From Alternaria dauci (taxonomy: Eukaryota > Ascomycota > Dothideomycetes > Pleosporales > Pleosporaceae): DNA of 64,000 nucleotides. Both the position numbers and the translations under genes were made by a program. Below the pieces are notes generated by a model that had not been told where the DNA came from, made no database searches, and worked only from the letters and a program-made list of their open reading frames with translations. This document shows positions 32,700-42,835 of the stretch, in pieces; position 1 is the first letter of the stretch, and every line of letters starts with the position of its first letter. Where the stretch lies: NCBI RefSeq assembly GCF_042100115.1, contig NC_091276.1:2728001-2792000 (forward strand), read 5' to 3'.

Positions 32700-34808
32700 A
32701 TGATAAGACGCTCAGTCCCTTCGCCACTGCTCCAGTCTTCCCGCTTCGCAAACTTCTGGCACTGTCTTCATGTTGCTATTCTATCTTCTTCGTCATGGAT
32801 AACAGTACCGCCATTTCGGCTGGTGGACCTTCGACCCCTCCGCGCAGAGGCATTTGTTGGGAATGCAATGGCATGCTTTCGTCATGTTTTTTCGAGCCTG
32901 TACAACCAGAGAAGTACCTCGAAGGTGGTAAAGGTTACTTTCAGTGGCACTTGGGATGACGCTCGAAAAGGATGTGCTTTATGCGACAGTTTGGTGGCTC
33001 ACTTTGGGGTATCCGACGGGTCAGGAGATGACGGAGGCGATTCCTCTGGATCGGCCAAGGAAACGGTCCGCTGTCACCCTTCCACTATTGAGTATAGGGG
33101 GAAAGAATTTCTAGGCTTTGAGGTCATTTGCGACAGGAGGAGAGTGAGCTTTTTCGAGAGCAGTATCCTGCGATCGGTACCCACAGACTTGCACGATATG
33201 AAGCTTGCCAAGAGCTGGATTACCAGATGCTTACGATCACATGAGGAACATTGTGGTCATGAAAAGTCCTCTGGTTTTCCACTAAAAGTGATCGATTGTA
33301 ATTCACGGGAGTTGTGCGAGATCCTTCCCGGAACTCCGTACATCTGCTTGAGTTATGTTTGGGGCAAGGCTTTTGTCGATGACGAGACCTATGTAGACCT
33401 TTCGAAATTACTGCCTAAGACTATAGAAGATTCGATGTGGGTCACCCTACAACTAGGGTATTCATACCTATGGGTGGATCGATATTGCATCGACCAACAC
33501 AACACTGCCGAAAAACATCACCTTATCACGAACATGGGAGCAATCTATAAAGGCGCAGCACTTACAATTATCGCTGCTGTAGGGGACAGTCCACATAGTG
33601 GTCTTCCTGGTGTCAACGGGACACCTCGACGTCAACACTACAGTCATTCAATAGGGACATCGAGTCAAAAGATTGTCGGCCTCGAGCATCCGGAGGAAGA
33701 GATACAAGATTCAGTCTGGCATACTCGTGGATGGACATATCAAGAACTGGTACTCTCAAGACGCCGATTAATCTTCACCTGGTCGCAAATGTACTTTCAG
33801 TGCAACACCATGCATCGCATAGAAAGCCTTCCTTCGCAGGCGACAGCTTCTGTTTATGGCTCTATGCCTGACAACAACTGTTTCCACAACGAACTTCAGG
33901 CATTTCATGGAATGGATACGAGGTCCACAGCACAATCACTCTACATCCAGATAAGTGAATATTTCCTGAGACGTTTATCATTCCCCGAAGATACCGTTAA
34001 AGCTGTAACTGGTGTCATTCATGCCTTCGAACTGCAAGAAACCACAGACCGAGTAGATACCACTCATGTATTTGGCTTGCCAATATTCTACAGTCAGATG
34101 TCTCCTGCGTTTTGCTTGCCACCGGGGGATAAGTATGATAACACCGTTTTCACACCAACGTCAACCTTCGCATATAGTCTGGCTTGGTTTGTGTCTGGAG
34201 ACACTGGTGAAACGAACAGTACTGCGATCGATATATCTTTTCCATCATGGAGTTGGGCCAGCGTCAAGGCCTCTCAGAAGCCGGATGTCCTTTCGGAAAT
34301 CATGCAGGCAGGTGCGCTAGTGATATTTTCATGCGGACAGGATTTGCGGTTTTGGTTGCATGATGAGAGCGAGGGCAGTTTGGAATTGAATCACTACATC
34401 AAGAAGTTTAGTCAGGAAGATGGCAGATCGCTTGCACCAATGATATCCATCCGAAGCTGGATGATTTCATGCGATACAGAACTTATTAAACATGGCTATC
34501 CGTTCTACATCTCTGGATTCCAAGGGCAATTTGAATTCTGGCCAGACTTTTTAGACACCCCACTGGGTGACAATCTGGTTGCGATATATCTTGGACATCT
34601 GGCATCATTTTGGAGCCTAAATGACAAAGAGCTAAGAGAATTACGATTCCTGGTAGTAGAGATGGTCGACGATTCGACGTGGCGCCGAGTTGGTCTGCGT
34701 ATACACCACAGCAGTAAAGCTGTCTGGCAAGGTGAGGATACTCTCAGCTGGCTTAATCGTGTTCGGCCGGACGATGGCTGGGAAATGCGCACTCTGTGTC
34801 TAGTGTAG
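32700..34808 (+). CDS. Heterokaryon incompatibility (HET) domain protein
   Basis: Intact single-exon frame of 702 aa. The HET domain lies at about residues 215-360 and shows its hallmark blocks in order: PYICLSYVWG, then YLWVDRYCIDQ, then a block with WHTRGWTYQELVLSRR. A Cys-containing N-terminal region and a long C-terminal part without repeats are typical of stand-alone fungal HET proteins. HET domains trigger cell death after non-self recognition and are TIR-like; no nucleotide-binding or ankyrin region is present here. An internal ATG about 56 codons downstream is an alternative start, since the first residues look unstructured. It follows the broken HET-NACHT-ankyrin gene on the same strand by 236 bp. 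Confidence 0.88.
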   Translation: MIRRSVPSPLLQSSRFANFWHCLHVAILSSSSWITVPPFRLVDLRPLRAEAFVGNAMACFRHVFSSLYNQRSTSKVVKVTFSGTWDDARKGCALCDSLVAHFGVSDGSGDDGGDSSGSAKETVRCHPSTIEYRGKEFLGFEVICDRRRVSFFESSILRSVPTDLHDMKLAKSWITRCLRSHEEHCGHEKSSGFPLKVIDCNSRELCEILPGTPYICLSYVWGKAFVDDETYVDLSKLLPKTIEDSMWVTLQLGYSYLWVDRYCIDQHNTAEKHHLITNMGAIYKGAALTIIAAVGDSPHSGLPGVNGTPRRQHYSHSIGTSSQKIVGLEHPEEEIQDSVWHTRGWTYQELVLSRRRLIFTWSQMYFQCNTMHRIESLPSQATASVYGSMPDNNCFHNELQAFHGMDTRSTAQSLYIQISEYFLRRLSFPEDTVKAVTGVIHAFELQETTDRVDTTHVFGLPIFYSQMSPAFCLPPGDKYDNTVFTPTSTFAYSLAWFVSGDTGETNSTAIDISFPSWSWASVKASQKPDVLSEIMQAGALVIFSCGQDLRFWLHDESEGSLELNHYIKKFSQEDGRSLAPMISIRSWMISCDTELIKHGYPFYISGFQGQFEFWPDFLDTPLGDNLVAIYLGHLASFWSLNDKELRELRFLVVEMVDDSTWRRVGLRIHHSSKAVWQGEDTLSWLNRVRPDDGWEMRTLCLV

Positions 34809-35427
34809 AGTCGCGCGATGCAAGTGCGACGAGAATGCTCCTCGTACATTGTACCCATGAGCGAAGAGCATCTTCACAAGCTGAACAACATCACTTCCCG
34901 ACGCTTATGCGAAACCATAAAGACGGCGGTGTTTGCATCCGCCGAGATTTCAGCGGGCCACTTCTCGAAAAAGAAAGCGGATGATTTCAAGAGCATGAAT
35001 GTTACAGGAAGGGCGGAGTGAAATAGAAGGAAACCCCTTGCTTAAGCAACCCCACTACGACACCGCCGATCCAACAAACTCCCACCAGTGTGGACTATTC
35101 AGAAGCCGCCTTCAGTACCCAACCCTTGATCAAGCATTTCCTCACTCCCCGCTTCTCCAACCACAAACACCGCGCCACCCATCCACCCAACCCCAAATCC
35201 AACCCCACTAACACCCCACCCATCGCCTTCCAACCACGCAAAAAAATCCTTTCCAATCACACACAAATCCCATATTCGAAGCCATACGAGAGAGAACCAA
35301 AACCCCGAAACCCAATAACCGCCGCTATCGCTATTCCATTCGCCTACTATCGCCGTCTTCCACACCCCTCTCACTCCACCCGCCAAACACCACCCGCCAA
35401 ACACCTCATCCTCTCGACTACAACACA
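34809..35427. other. Intergenic, C/A-rich
   Basis: Spacer after the HET gene. From about 35040 the plus strand is strongly C/A-rich (CCAACC, CACCC, ACACC), like fungal leaders in this window. The overlapping frame at 35090-35488 is a by-product of this composition. No supported gene. Confidence 0.5.
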
Positions 35428-35715
35428 ATGCCCATCTCACACGCCATCCACCCAACCATATGCTACATCCTCGCCGTGCTTCTCGTAGGCTGTATGCTCT
35501 CCACCGCAGCTTTCGGTCGCGAAAAAAGTCTACGTGTTAGGGAACAAAGAATCGGGGATGGAGAGGTAGAGGAGAAGGAGGAGGAGGAAGCACAGGATAT
35601 AATGGAGCAAGACAAGGAGCGTGGTATGGAGGGGGATGGGGATGAAGAGACAGGAAGAGGTGGGAAAGGGAGGGGGGGGTGGCTGATGGATTGGATGTGG
35701 AGGATTTCTGTGTAG
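35428..35715 (+). CDS. Small hypothetical protein with one hydrophobic segment
   Basis: A 95-codon frame follows a C/A-rich leader with ACACA directly before the ATG. A hydrophobic stretch near residues 11-30 could be a signal or anchor, followed by a highly charged Glu/Arg/Gly-rich part. No family is recognised. The charged part sits on a polypurine tract, so this could be a composition artefact. Confidence 0.3.
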   Translation: MPISHAIHPTICYILAVLLVGCMLSTAAFGREKSLRVREQRIGDGEVEEKEEEEAQDIMEQDKERGMEGDGDEETGRGGKGRGGWLMDWMWRISV

Positions 35716-35906
35716 TCGTGTAATGGAGTTTATGCTTGTGCGGCGTTCTTAGGTTTCATTCTCATATCCAGCATCACATCACTCATCGTCACCAAAGAGA
35801 CTACCTTCAAGGTACAAACATTACATTAAAAGAATCCTAGTACTTTTCTCGCCTAACAATACAATCCGCATCCACATCCCAGACCACCCTCAACCATCAA
35901 CCTCAT

Positions 35907-36726
35907 CTACCCAACCAGCATAAACAGCCCCAGCGCCGGATACACCATCTGAAACCAATCCGCCTCGAGCCCGTCCACAGAATCTACCCTATACCCAACC
36001 TTTTGTCCCGCTTCACAAGGGAACCTAGCAACATCATACCTTCCCGGCATCTCCACGCGCGGCACCACACCCACGAACCTAGACTCACCAACACTCTGCA
36101 CAGACACGCTATCCGGAATCTGATTGACAAGACGCGAGGCGATGAGACCGCCAGGGACGCGGATATGTACTGGTGCGGTATCTGGTGTGGGAAAAGGTGG
36201 TGGCATGTAGAGAGCTAGGGTACAAGTTCTGCCAGCGAATTCGGGGCGGATGTTGTAGATGAAGAGTGTCGATGTGGTGGGTGAGAGGCGGACTGTGTAG
36301 CCATTGCTAATTACTTTTGTGGGGTCCAATATGTCGATAGGAATAAGTTGGTGGGGGTATTCGAATGGTTCCTGGAGTGGGGTGAATGATGGTTGTGGTA
36401 AGGGTTCAAGGCTCTCGAGAGGAGTTGGGGTAGGCCGGTCGAAGCTTAGTACTGGGATGGTGACGGTTGGGGTGTTTACTTGCGCTGGGACATGTTAGCT
36501 TCTGATTATCAAGTTTGAAGATTCCCTCAGCCCTCTTACTCGACGACCCGATACCTGTTGCAATCCCGATACGACTGCCGCTGCTACTCGAAGGATTCTT
36601 CGCATACCCGTTAGTCCGCGCAGCCCCGTAAGGGGCAGTACCGGAGCACAGGCAATTGCAAGAAAGCGACAAGAGCACAGACAAAGTATACAGGAACGAC
36701 GATAGCATGGGTGACAAGAAGAGCAT
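35907..36726 (-). CDS. Secreted But2 C-terminal domain protein
   Basis: Two exons, 36726-36555 and 36484-35907, give 249 aa. The N-terminus MLSSFLYTLSVLLSLSCNC looks like a signal peptide, followed by a Ser/Gly-rich linker. After the intron a Pro/Thr-rich spacer leads to the But2 C-terminal domain: FEYPHQLIPIDILDPTKVIS, then TLFIYNIRPEFAGRTCTLAL, and a final block ending in DWFQM. This domain is common in fungal secreted proteins of unknown role. The ATG is only 9 bp after the stop of the GH17 gene on the same strand, leaving no room for a normal terminator and promoter. Confidence 0.8.
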
Positions 36727-36735
36727 GGGAAGGTA

Positions 36736-37878
36736 CTAGCTTACCGAGCTGGTGCAAGTACCCGATCCGCTCTGGCAACCGGTACCGCAGTGTCCGGCCG
36801 TGTTTCCGCACCATCCGTACTGCGAGCAGCAGTTGCCAAATACCGAGCCAGCACAAGTAGCACCGCCCTGAGATCCGCAAGTACCATCGGTCGAGACCTT
36901 CTTGGTAGGAGCTGGGGTGGAGCTTGCGGGGCAAGAAAGATCGAACAAAGGCGCGACCTGCATGAGGTCGCCCGCAGGCTTGATGCCGAACGAGGGAACA
37001 GGGTTGCCGTACTGGACGTCCTGGAGGATGTAGTACCAGAGGTTGACGTTGTCCTTGACCAGCTGGCAGGTGACGTCTTCCCAGTAGATGCGAGCATTAG
37101 CCGCACTAGCAACGCCCTGGTTGAGAGTCTGGCCGGTAACGGGCCATCCGGTCTCGGTGATCCAGACGGGCTTGCCCTTGGCAGCGGCAACGGTCTGGTG
37201 GTACGCGTCGAAGAAGAGCTGGCTGCCGGATCCGACGTTGTTGTTCATGGTAGACTGGAAGTAAGGGTAGGCGTCCATGCCGATGAAGTCAACAGCGTCG
37301 ATGACAGGGTTGTTAGTGGCGTTGACGTAGACAGTCCAGGTATCGACGTGGCCAATGGGCTTGCCCTCGAGAGGGGTACCGCGGATGGCATCGCGGGTCT
37401 GCTTGATGTAGTTGACGAGCTCCTGGGGCTGGGCACCGGCGCCAGATTTGTTCTCGATACCGGTTGGCGTGATGCGGTAGAGGTCCTCGCTGCCGACAGA
37501 GATACCCTCGACAAGGTCCGTAAAGGCAGTGCCGTACTTGGCAATGGCGGCCTTGAGCGCAGTGATCTCGTTGTTGAAGTTGGCCTGGCCGGCGGAGGCC
37601 CACATGCCGAGGAGGAGGGTGGTCTTGGTGTTGATGGCGGCCTGGATGGCCTCGATGATGTTGGTCTGGGTGCCGTGCTGGATCATGGTGTATAGACGGG
37701 CGCTGGTCCATCCATCGGTGCCGGGAAGCTGCTTGGCGGCGTTGAATTCATATTCAAAGTCGACGAGCGTCTTGGCCTGGTTGTTGTTGAAGTTTGCGCC
37801 GTAGTTGAAGCCCTTGATGGCAGCGTTGGCCGAGGTGAGAAGGCCGGCTGTGGCGAGGAGGGTAGAGGAGACACGCAT
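36736..37878 (-). CDS. GH17 glucan 1,3-beta-glucosidase-like protein with CBM18
   Basis: Single exon, 380 aa. A signal peptide (about residues 1-19, ending TSANA) precedes a GH17 barrel with the likely acid/base Glu131 in VGSED and nucleophile Glu242 in ITETGWP. A linker leads to a Cys-rich hevein-like chitin-binding module (CBM18, about 330-372: GNCCSQYGWCGNTAGHCGTGC). Family members cut or transglycosylate beta-1,3-glucan in the cell wall; the CBM18 would hold it on chitin. The final codons contain GTAAGC just before the stop, a good splice donor, so the last residues may instead be intronic. The next gene starts 9 bp later. Confidence 0.9.
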   Translation of the reverse strand: MRVSSTLLATAGLLTSANAAIKGFNYGANFNNNQAKTLVDFEYEFNAAKQLPGTDGWTSARLYTMIQHGTQTNIIEAIQAAINTKTTLLLGMWASAGQANFNNEITALKAAIAKYGTAFTDLVEGISVGSEDLYRITPTGIENKSGAGAQPQELVNYIKQTRDAIRGTPLEGKPIGHVDTWTVYVNATNNPVIDAVDFIGMDAYPYFQSTMNNNVGSGSQLFFDAYHQTVAAAKGKPVWITETGWPVTGQTLNQGVASAANARIYWEDVTCQLVKDNVNLWYYILQDVQYGNPVPSFGIKPAGDLMQVAPLFDLSCPASSTPAPTKKVSTDGTCGSQGGATCAGSVFGNCCSQYGWCGNTAGHCGTGCQSGSGTCTSSVS

Positions 37879-39880
37879 GGTTGCTGTATTAGGAAGAAAA
37901 CAATATTAAAAGTGTAGAATGGAGTCTTGATAGGGTGTGAGAAAGGTGTGAGAAGGGCGCGAGAAGAAGGCGTGCGTGAGGAATGGTGAGGTGGACGCGG
38001 CGAAGTATTTATTTGCTGGTGACGTCTTGCGGCTTCTAGACGTCGCTGCCGTCGAAGGCCTTTCATCGGACGTGCATTAGCCGCACGGTCAGAGCAAATT
38101 AGTGCCATCTCTAAGAAGCAGGAACGCGGATGCCGGCGGTGATCCCCGTCCTTGTTCCTGGTTAAGCAATCTTGGCATGCACCACAGCATTCTTTCTTCT
38201 ACCCTGCGTTCGCTCCTTACATCTATCGCATCGTGTATTGCTGCTCTCCTCGCGTTGTCGACTGAAGAAGCTTTCCAAGCATCCTAGAGCCCGATGCAGC
38301 CGGACAAGGAACGACCCTTTTGCCCCAGTCTCGCTAGCCATTGGCCCATGTGGAGAAGGCAATACTCAACAGCCTAGCAGCGACGTCAAGCCCCCGGCAC
38401 AAAGTCGTATCCGGATAAAAATAACTCGCAATCGACATCATCCCCGCTGCGGGAGATGAGCTGCACATCTCGACTATCCTGCGTGCAACATGGCACATGC
38501 GAGAATTATCGAAATACGTCGATACCTGAGTGGCTGCACAATCAACAGTTTTTTTCTTAGCGAGTACGACTGCAGCATACGAGTGTCTGGTCGACACATG
38601 TCCCCGTGCCATCATCACTTGATGTCGTGTGGTACTGTGATGGGGTGTCGTTCTTGACAGACGGCATCGTTCATTTCATGGCCGAGATTCCAGAATGTGG
38701 TGACGTGGATAGCGCTGCTGGTCCGAACTCAGGAGAAACGGTGCGGACGCCAGGGACATTTGATCCGAGCTATGACGCGCATCCTCGGCTTTCGATCCGC
38801 GGATGGTGAGGCGAGAATTCCCAGTCAACAACGAGACGTGTAGTCGATGCTGGAGGGTGAGAAGTTGATGCGGAGCATTTCTCCAGCGGTTTGCTATCTT
38901 GGTTGGCGTTTCGACCCGCCGCTACATGCGCCAACGTCACGATTCGGTAGCGCTAAGCTTCTACCCTTACCACGAGTTTGGTATGTCGACGGAAGCTTGA
39001 TCAATCAAACAGGCACTTTGAGCACTCTGCGACAGGTAGGATTCTAGAAGAAAACGGGTGGGTATTGTGGCTGTGGGATCCTTCGCGGATGCCGCTTTGT
39101 TGCGCTGCGAGTCCAGCCACGGGCACGGTAATGAGGGATGGACCGTTCGCCTTTATGAACGCCAGGGGCCTGGCATTGCCGGCTCCCATGCGAAATGCCC
39201 GACTGGCGAGTCGAGCTTGCCTGCGTCTTTGCACCAGACGATCTCACCTCACGTCGAAGGTGGATTGGCGGAGATACGTTACGAGCAGCATGAGTATTTC
39301 GGGCGGCGTAGTAACACAGTCGTCCTTGTCGAGCTTAGCGATTGGTGGAGTCTGCGAGATTGACGGTTCAGCGATTAGAGCTTGAAGCAAACTCAGCGCT
39401 TCAACGAGTCTTCCACATCACCAAGACGCTCAGCTCTCAACAGGATATCTCATCCGCAGTCTCATACAACGAGAACTTGTAGTCCATAGCTCCTCTTGTC
39501 TCCCAAGGACTGTGTCTCAAAGTAGCTGGCTGAGTGACAACGGTTATGTGGGTGGCGCCGAACACTTTTCTTTGACGTTCGAATCGCAGCCCTAAGAAAA
39601 TATTACCATTGTAGTTATGGGCGAAATGAGATCGCGGGTAGTAAAAAGTGTTGGTGAGAGCGCGTTCCGCTTACCAGCTCAAAGTCTTGGCATCCCGCCC
39701 TAGCGCGACCTCGCGGCTCATGTTGCCTGAAGCTCTAGCTAGAGAAACATCCAAGTCGCCAACGACAACGCCGCAACACCTCACCACCGCCCGCACCCCT
39801 GCAACATACACTCCTCTCCCCGAGACTTGACACGAATCTTCACCTGCACCCTTCTTCGACTTGTCCGCAACACCGCCGCC
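37879..39880. other. Two-kilobase stretch without a supported gene
   Basis: Upstream region of the GH17 gene (minus) and of the proteasome gene (plus). A TATA-like AATAAATA element read on the minus strand lies at about 38007-38015, about 130 bp upstream of the GH17 ATG. Short frames at 38978-39385 and 39058-39363 overlap in different phases, have no domain and lack splice-linked partners. No RNA gene was recognised. Confidence 0.5.
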
Positions 39881-40958
39881 ATGGTACGCTTGATTGAACC
39901 CCGCTGGAGCTCTTGTACTAACACGAGCAGTTCATAGCACGAAGCGAATATGGTAAGCTCTCCCGCAGCTCATAGCAAGAGGATATATGCTAATCAAGTG
40001 TCACAGACCGTGGTATCAAGTTCGTCGACCCCGCGCCTCCCAAGACAAGATGGCCCGCTCACAAACTCACAGCACCTTCTCGCCCGAAGGCCGTCTCTTC
40101 CAAGTCGAATACTCACTAGAAGCCATCAAGCTCGGCTCGACAGCAATAGGCGTACGTCTCCTCAAACCCATCATACCCACATCCATATCTATACCCTCCC
40201 CTCCCCCACAACCCGCCATCACCCCCAAACACAAACTCACAAACCCCACAGGTAGCCACCGGCGAAGGCGTAATCCTCGGCGTAGAAAAGCGTGTCACGT
40301 CCACGCTCCTCGAGACCTCTTCTGTCGAAAAGATTGTCGAAATCGATCGCCACATTGGCTGTGCCATGTCCGGTCTGCAAGCCGATGCCCGCAGCATGAT
40401 TGAGCACGCGCGTGTCGAATCCCAGAACCATGCGTTCAACTACGCGGAGCCGCTGCGTGTAGAGAGCTGCACGCAGGCGATATGTGATTTGGCGCTGAGG
40501 TTTGGCGAGGGGGCTGAGGGCGAGGAGAGTATCATGTCGAGGCCGTTTGGTGTGGCGTTGTTGATTGCGGGGTATGATGAGGATGGGCCGAGTCTGTATG
40601 TGTTTTCCCTTGTCTCTCTCTTCCACCGACCTCTACTCCTGTTTTGCTCTTTGAAGAGGAAAGAGAACTGATCATGGATAGCTACCACGCCGAACCCTCA
40701 GGCACGTTCTACCGCTACGACGCCAAAGCTATTGGCTCCGGCTCCGAGGGCGCGCAGGCCGAGCTCCAGAACGAATTCCACAAGTCGCTTACGCTGCCCG
40801 AGGCCGAGGTGCTGACGCTAAAGACGCTCAAGCAGGTCATGGAGGAGAAGCTGGATAGCAAGAATGTGCAGTTGGCGAGTGTGACCAAGGACAAGGGATT
40901 CAGAATCTACACGGATGAGGAGATGGCGGAGGTGGTTGGAAGGCTGCCTACCAACTAG
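39881..40958 (+). CDS. PUP2: 20S proteasome subunit alpha-5
   Basis: Six exons: 39881-39883, 39931-39952, 40007-40019, 40073-40151, 40252-40595 and 40682-40958, giving 245 aa. Exon 1 is only the ATG; its donor GTACGC follows immediately and a CTAAC branch site precedes the acceptor. Exons 2 and 3 are 22 and 13 nt. The spliced N-terminus reads [20 protein letters not shown], the alpha-subunit signature, followed by [20 protein letters not shown]. The run [17 protein letters not shown] and the [20 protein letters not shown] block identify alpha-5. The protein forms part of the outer ring that gates the core particle. The tiny 5' exons make this gene easy to mis-annotate from an internal ATG. 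Confidence 0.95.
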
Positions 40959-41322
40959 ACTGGACATGGCTGAGCTTGGTGTGTGAGAGGGAGAACGGGG
41001 TGGCTGGGCGGAATGGAAGGGTGGTGGATGATGGGATATGATAGCATCTCGGGCCATGTGGCTTGGATTATGTGGAAATGAAGAAATGACCAAATGTATC
41101 TCGAGAGGTTGAGTGGCGAGCTGTTGTGCAGTGAGCGGTGTATCACGAGCGGTCCATCATCACGGCAGTCTCAATTCACGACGACACCAAGCCTTGAACA
41201 AAGACAAAAGCGGTCTAATTCCCTCTTCGCAATGCCCATATCATACACATTCCTGTCTTTGCAATGCTCCTCCTTCCTTCCATCCCCCAGTCCCTCTCGT
41301 ATAGCCACACGTAGCCACAAGC
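40959..41322. other. Convergent 3' spacer
   Basis: About 360 bp between the ends of the proteasome alpha-5 gene (plus) and QCR10 (minus). It should hold both 3' UTRs. No coding frame is supported. Confidence 0.6.
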
Positions 41323-41997
41323 TCAGAAAGGGTTATCCTCAGGCGGTATCTCGTGCGTGAAGAACTTGTCGAGCACAGGGATCTTCTTCATGATATCGTC
41401 GCGCACCTTGGGCACTTCGGCAAAGAAGAAGAGGGCAAAGAAGCCGGCGACGCCGCCGAAGCCCGCGGCTAGGACACCGTATTTGGCGGCTTGGTTGAGA
41501 GTGAGGCCGTGGTAGTTTTTGGGGATGGTGTATCTGGTAGGGAGGGTTAGCTGGGTTGAAGAGGGAGAGAGTGGGAGGTGGACGGCGTGGGTAGCGGGGG
41601 GTTTGTGTGGTTCCTCCTCTTGCGCGGGTATGCGTTTCTGTGTTCTTTTGTGGCGCTGCAATGCGTGTGTCGTAGTTTGGTAGGAGGATGCCGTCGCCGT
41701 ATATCCTCCTGTAGCTTCCCACCGTCCCCAATGCTTCCACCCACCATCACCACCACCCCTTCCCCACGCCATTGTCCCATCGCAACACTCAAAAAACCAC
41801 TTACTGAGGGCCAAAAGGACTCCTGTAAGCCTTGTACGGGCTGCGCATGCTCTATCACCAGTCTATCAGCTCCCATTCCATTTCGTCATTGTTCCTTTTG
41901 CACAGAAGGCTCATTCGCCCCTGCTCAATTGCGCGCGGTGAGGACTTACGACGGCAGCGGGCGTCTTGCCATGGTGGCCGAAGGACGAGACAGACAT
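41323..41997 (-). CDS. QCR10: Cytochrome bc1 complex subunit 10
   Basis: Three exons, 41997-41950, 41851-41805 and 41533-41323, give 101 aa. The C-terminal exon shows the family pattern: YTIPKNYHGLTLNQAAKYG, a single transmembrane helix (VLAAGFGGVAGFFALFFF), VPKVRDDIMKKIP and a terminal IPPEDNPF. The small first exons supply a short N-terminus containing SMRSPYKAYRSPFGPQ. The protein is a peripheral one-helix subunit of complex III in the inner mitochondrial membrane. The two upstream introns (98 and 271 bp) are GT-AG and in phase. Confidence 0.9.
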
Positions 41998-42835
41998 CTT
42001 TGGCGGTTCGGCGTTGGGGTGTGCGAGTCGCGTGGGTGTGGAGAGGGTTTGTTGGGTGAGCGTTGTATGGCGGCAGAGAAAGCGCGGGAGTGATGGGGCT
42101 TGGCGGGACGGGCGAATCAGGTGAGGCGGGATTTTGCGGGTGTTGGCGTCAGCGGGCTGGGGGGGAACGTCGATGTTTCTTCAGCATTCGAGATGGGGAT
42201 GCGCGTATTATTCTTTACGCCCTTGCAGTGGGGTATTCTTTTTGACTTATGTCAAGCTGTTTGATTGCCAGTGTTGACTTGAAAGCAGGACTCATGTGCG
42301 GTCCTCTACGACGCGGAGAGGAGGTAGCTTAAGGCACCTTTCCCTCGTCCTTCGCGCATTCCATGCATGGCTTTTACAAAGCAACTGAAACATTGCGGAT
42401 TCAGTTGCTTTTATACTTACGTTCGCAGAGTGAAGACAGTCCTCACATTGCCTTTCTTTCTTGCCAATTACCTGGCCTCCTAGCGCAAGACGTCAACAAC
42501 AGGAACGACAGTCCAGGCAGCTGTCTGGATTCAATGTGACCGAGCATGTCCTTCTTTTCTTATTGCTGACGAGTCTTTCTTGTTGCCATATCTCAGGATA
42601 CACTGCAAGCTGACTGAGAGGGAAGTAACGACCAAGTAAGCCTTGGCGTCGCGTTGACCAGCAAACGCTCTCACCTTCACCTCGTGTGAGAGACAGTCTC
42701 GCTACACACAAAATCCCGTTCTTCCAAATTTGCCAATTTCTCTTCAATAATCTCGTAGCAACCGACCAAATACTTCGGGACCGAACGAGCTCGACGATCC
42801 TCACGCTTTACCATCGACACCCACTCGCTAGCATC
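41998..42835. other. Divergent spacer, QCR10 / 2EXR gene
   Basis: About 840 bp between divergent genes. It contains a G-rich patch near 42100-42170 and a pyrimidine-rich stretch before 42836. No coding frame or RNA gene is supported. Confidence 0.5.

Noticed and set aside
35090..35488. 132-codon frame rich in Pro/Thr/Asn
   Set aside because: Produced by a C/A-rich leader-like tract; no domain and overlaps the better small frame at 35428.
36484..36745. In-frame fusion of GH17-CBM18 with But2 by one intron
   Set aside because: Joining the GTAAGC donor at 36744 to the acceptor before 36484 puts But2 out of frame and stops after two codons.
36790..37695. 301-codon plus-strand frame opposite GH17
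   Set aside because: Antisense shadow of the GH17 gene; its Val/Asp/Gly-rich product follows from GH17 codon use.
39570..39600. A tRNA-like GTTCGAATC string
   Set aside because: No matching acceptor stem or D-arm could be found around it.
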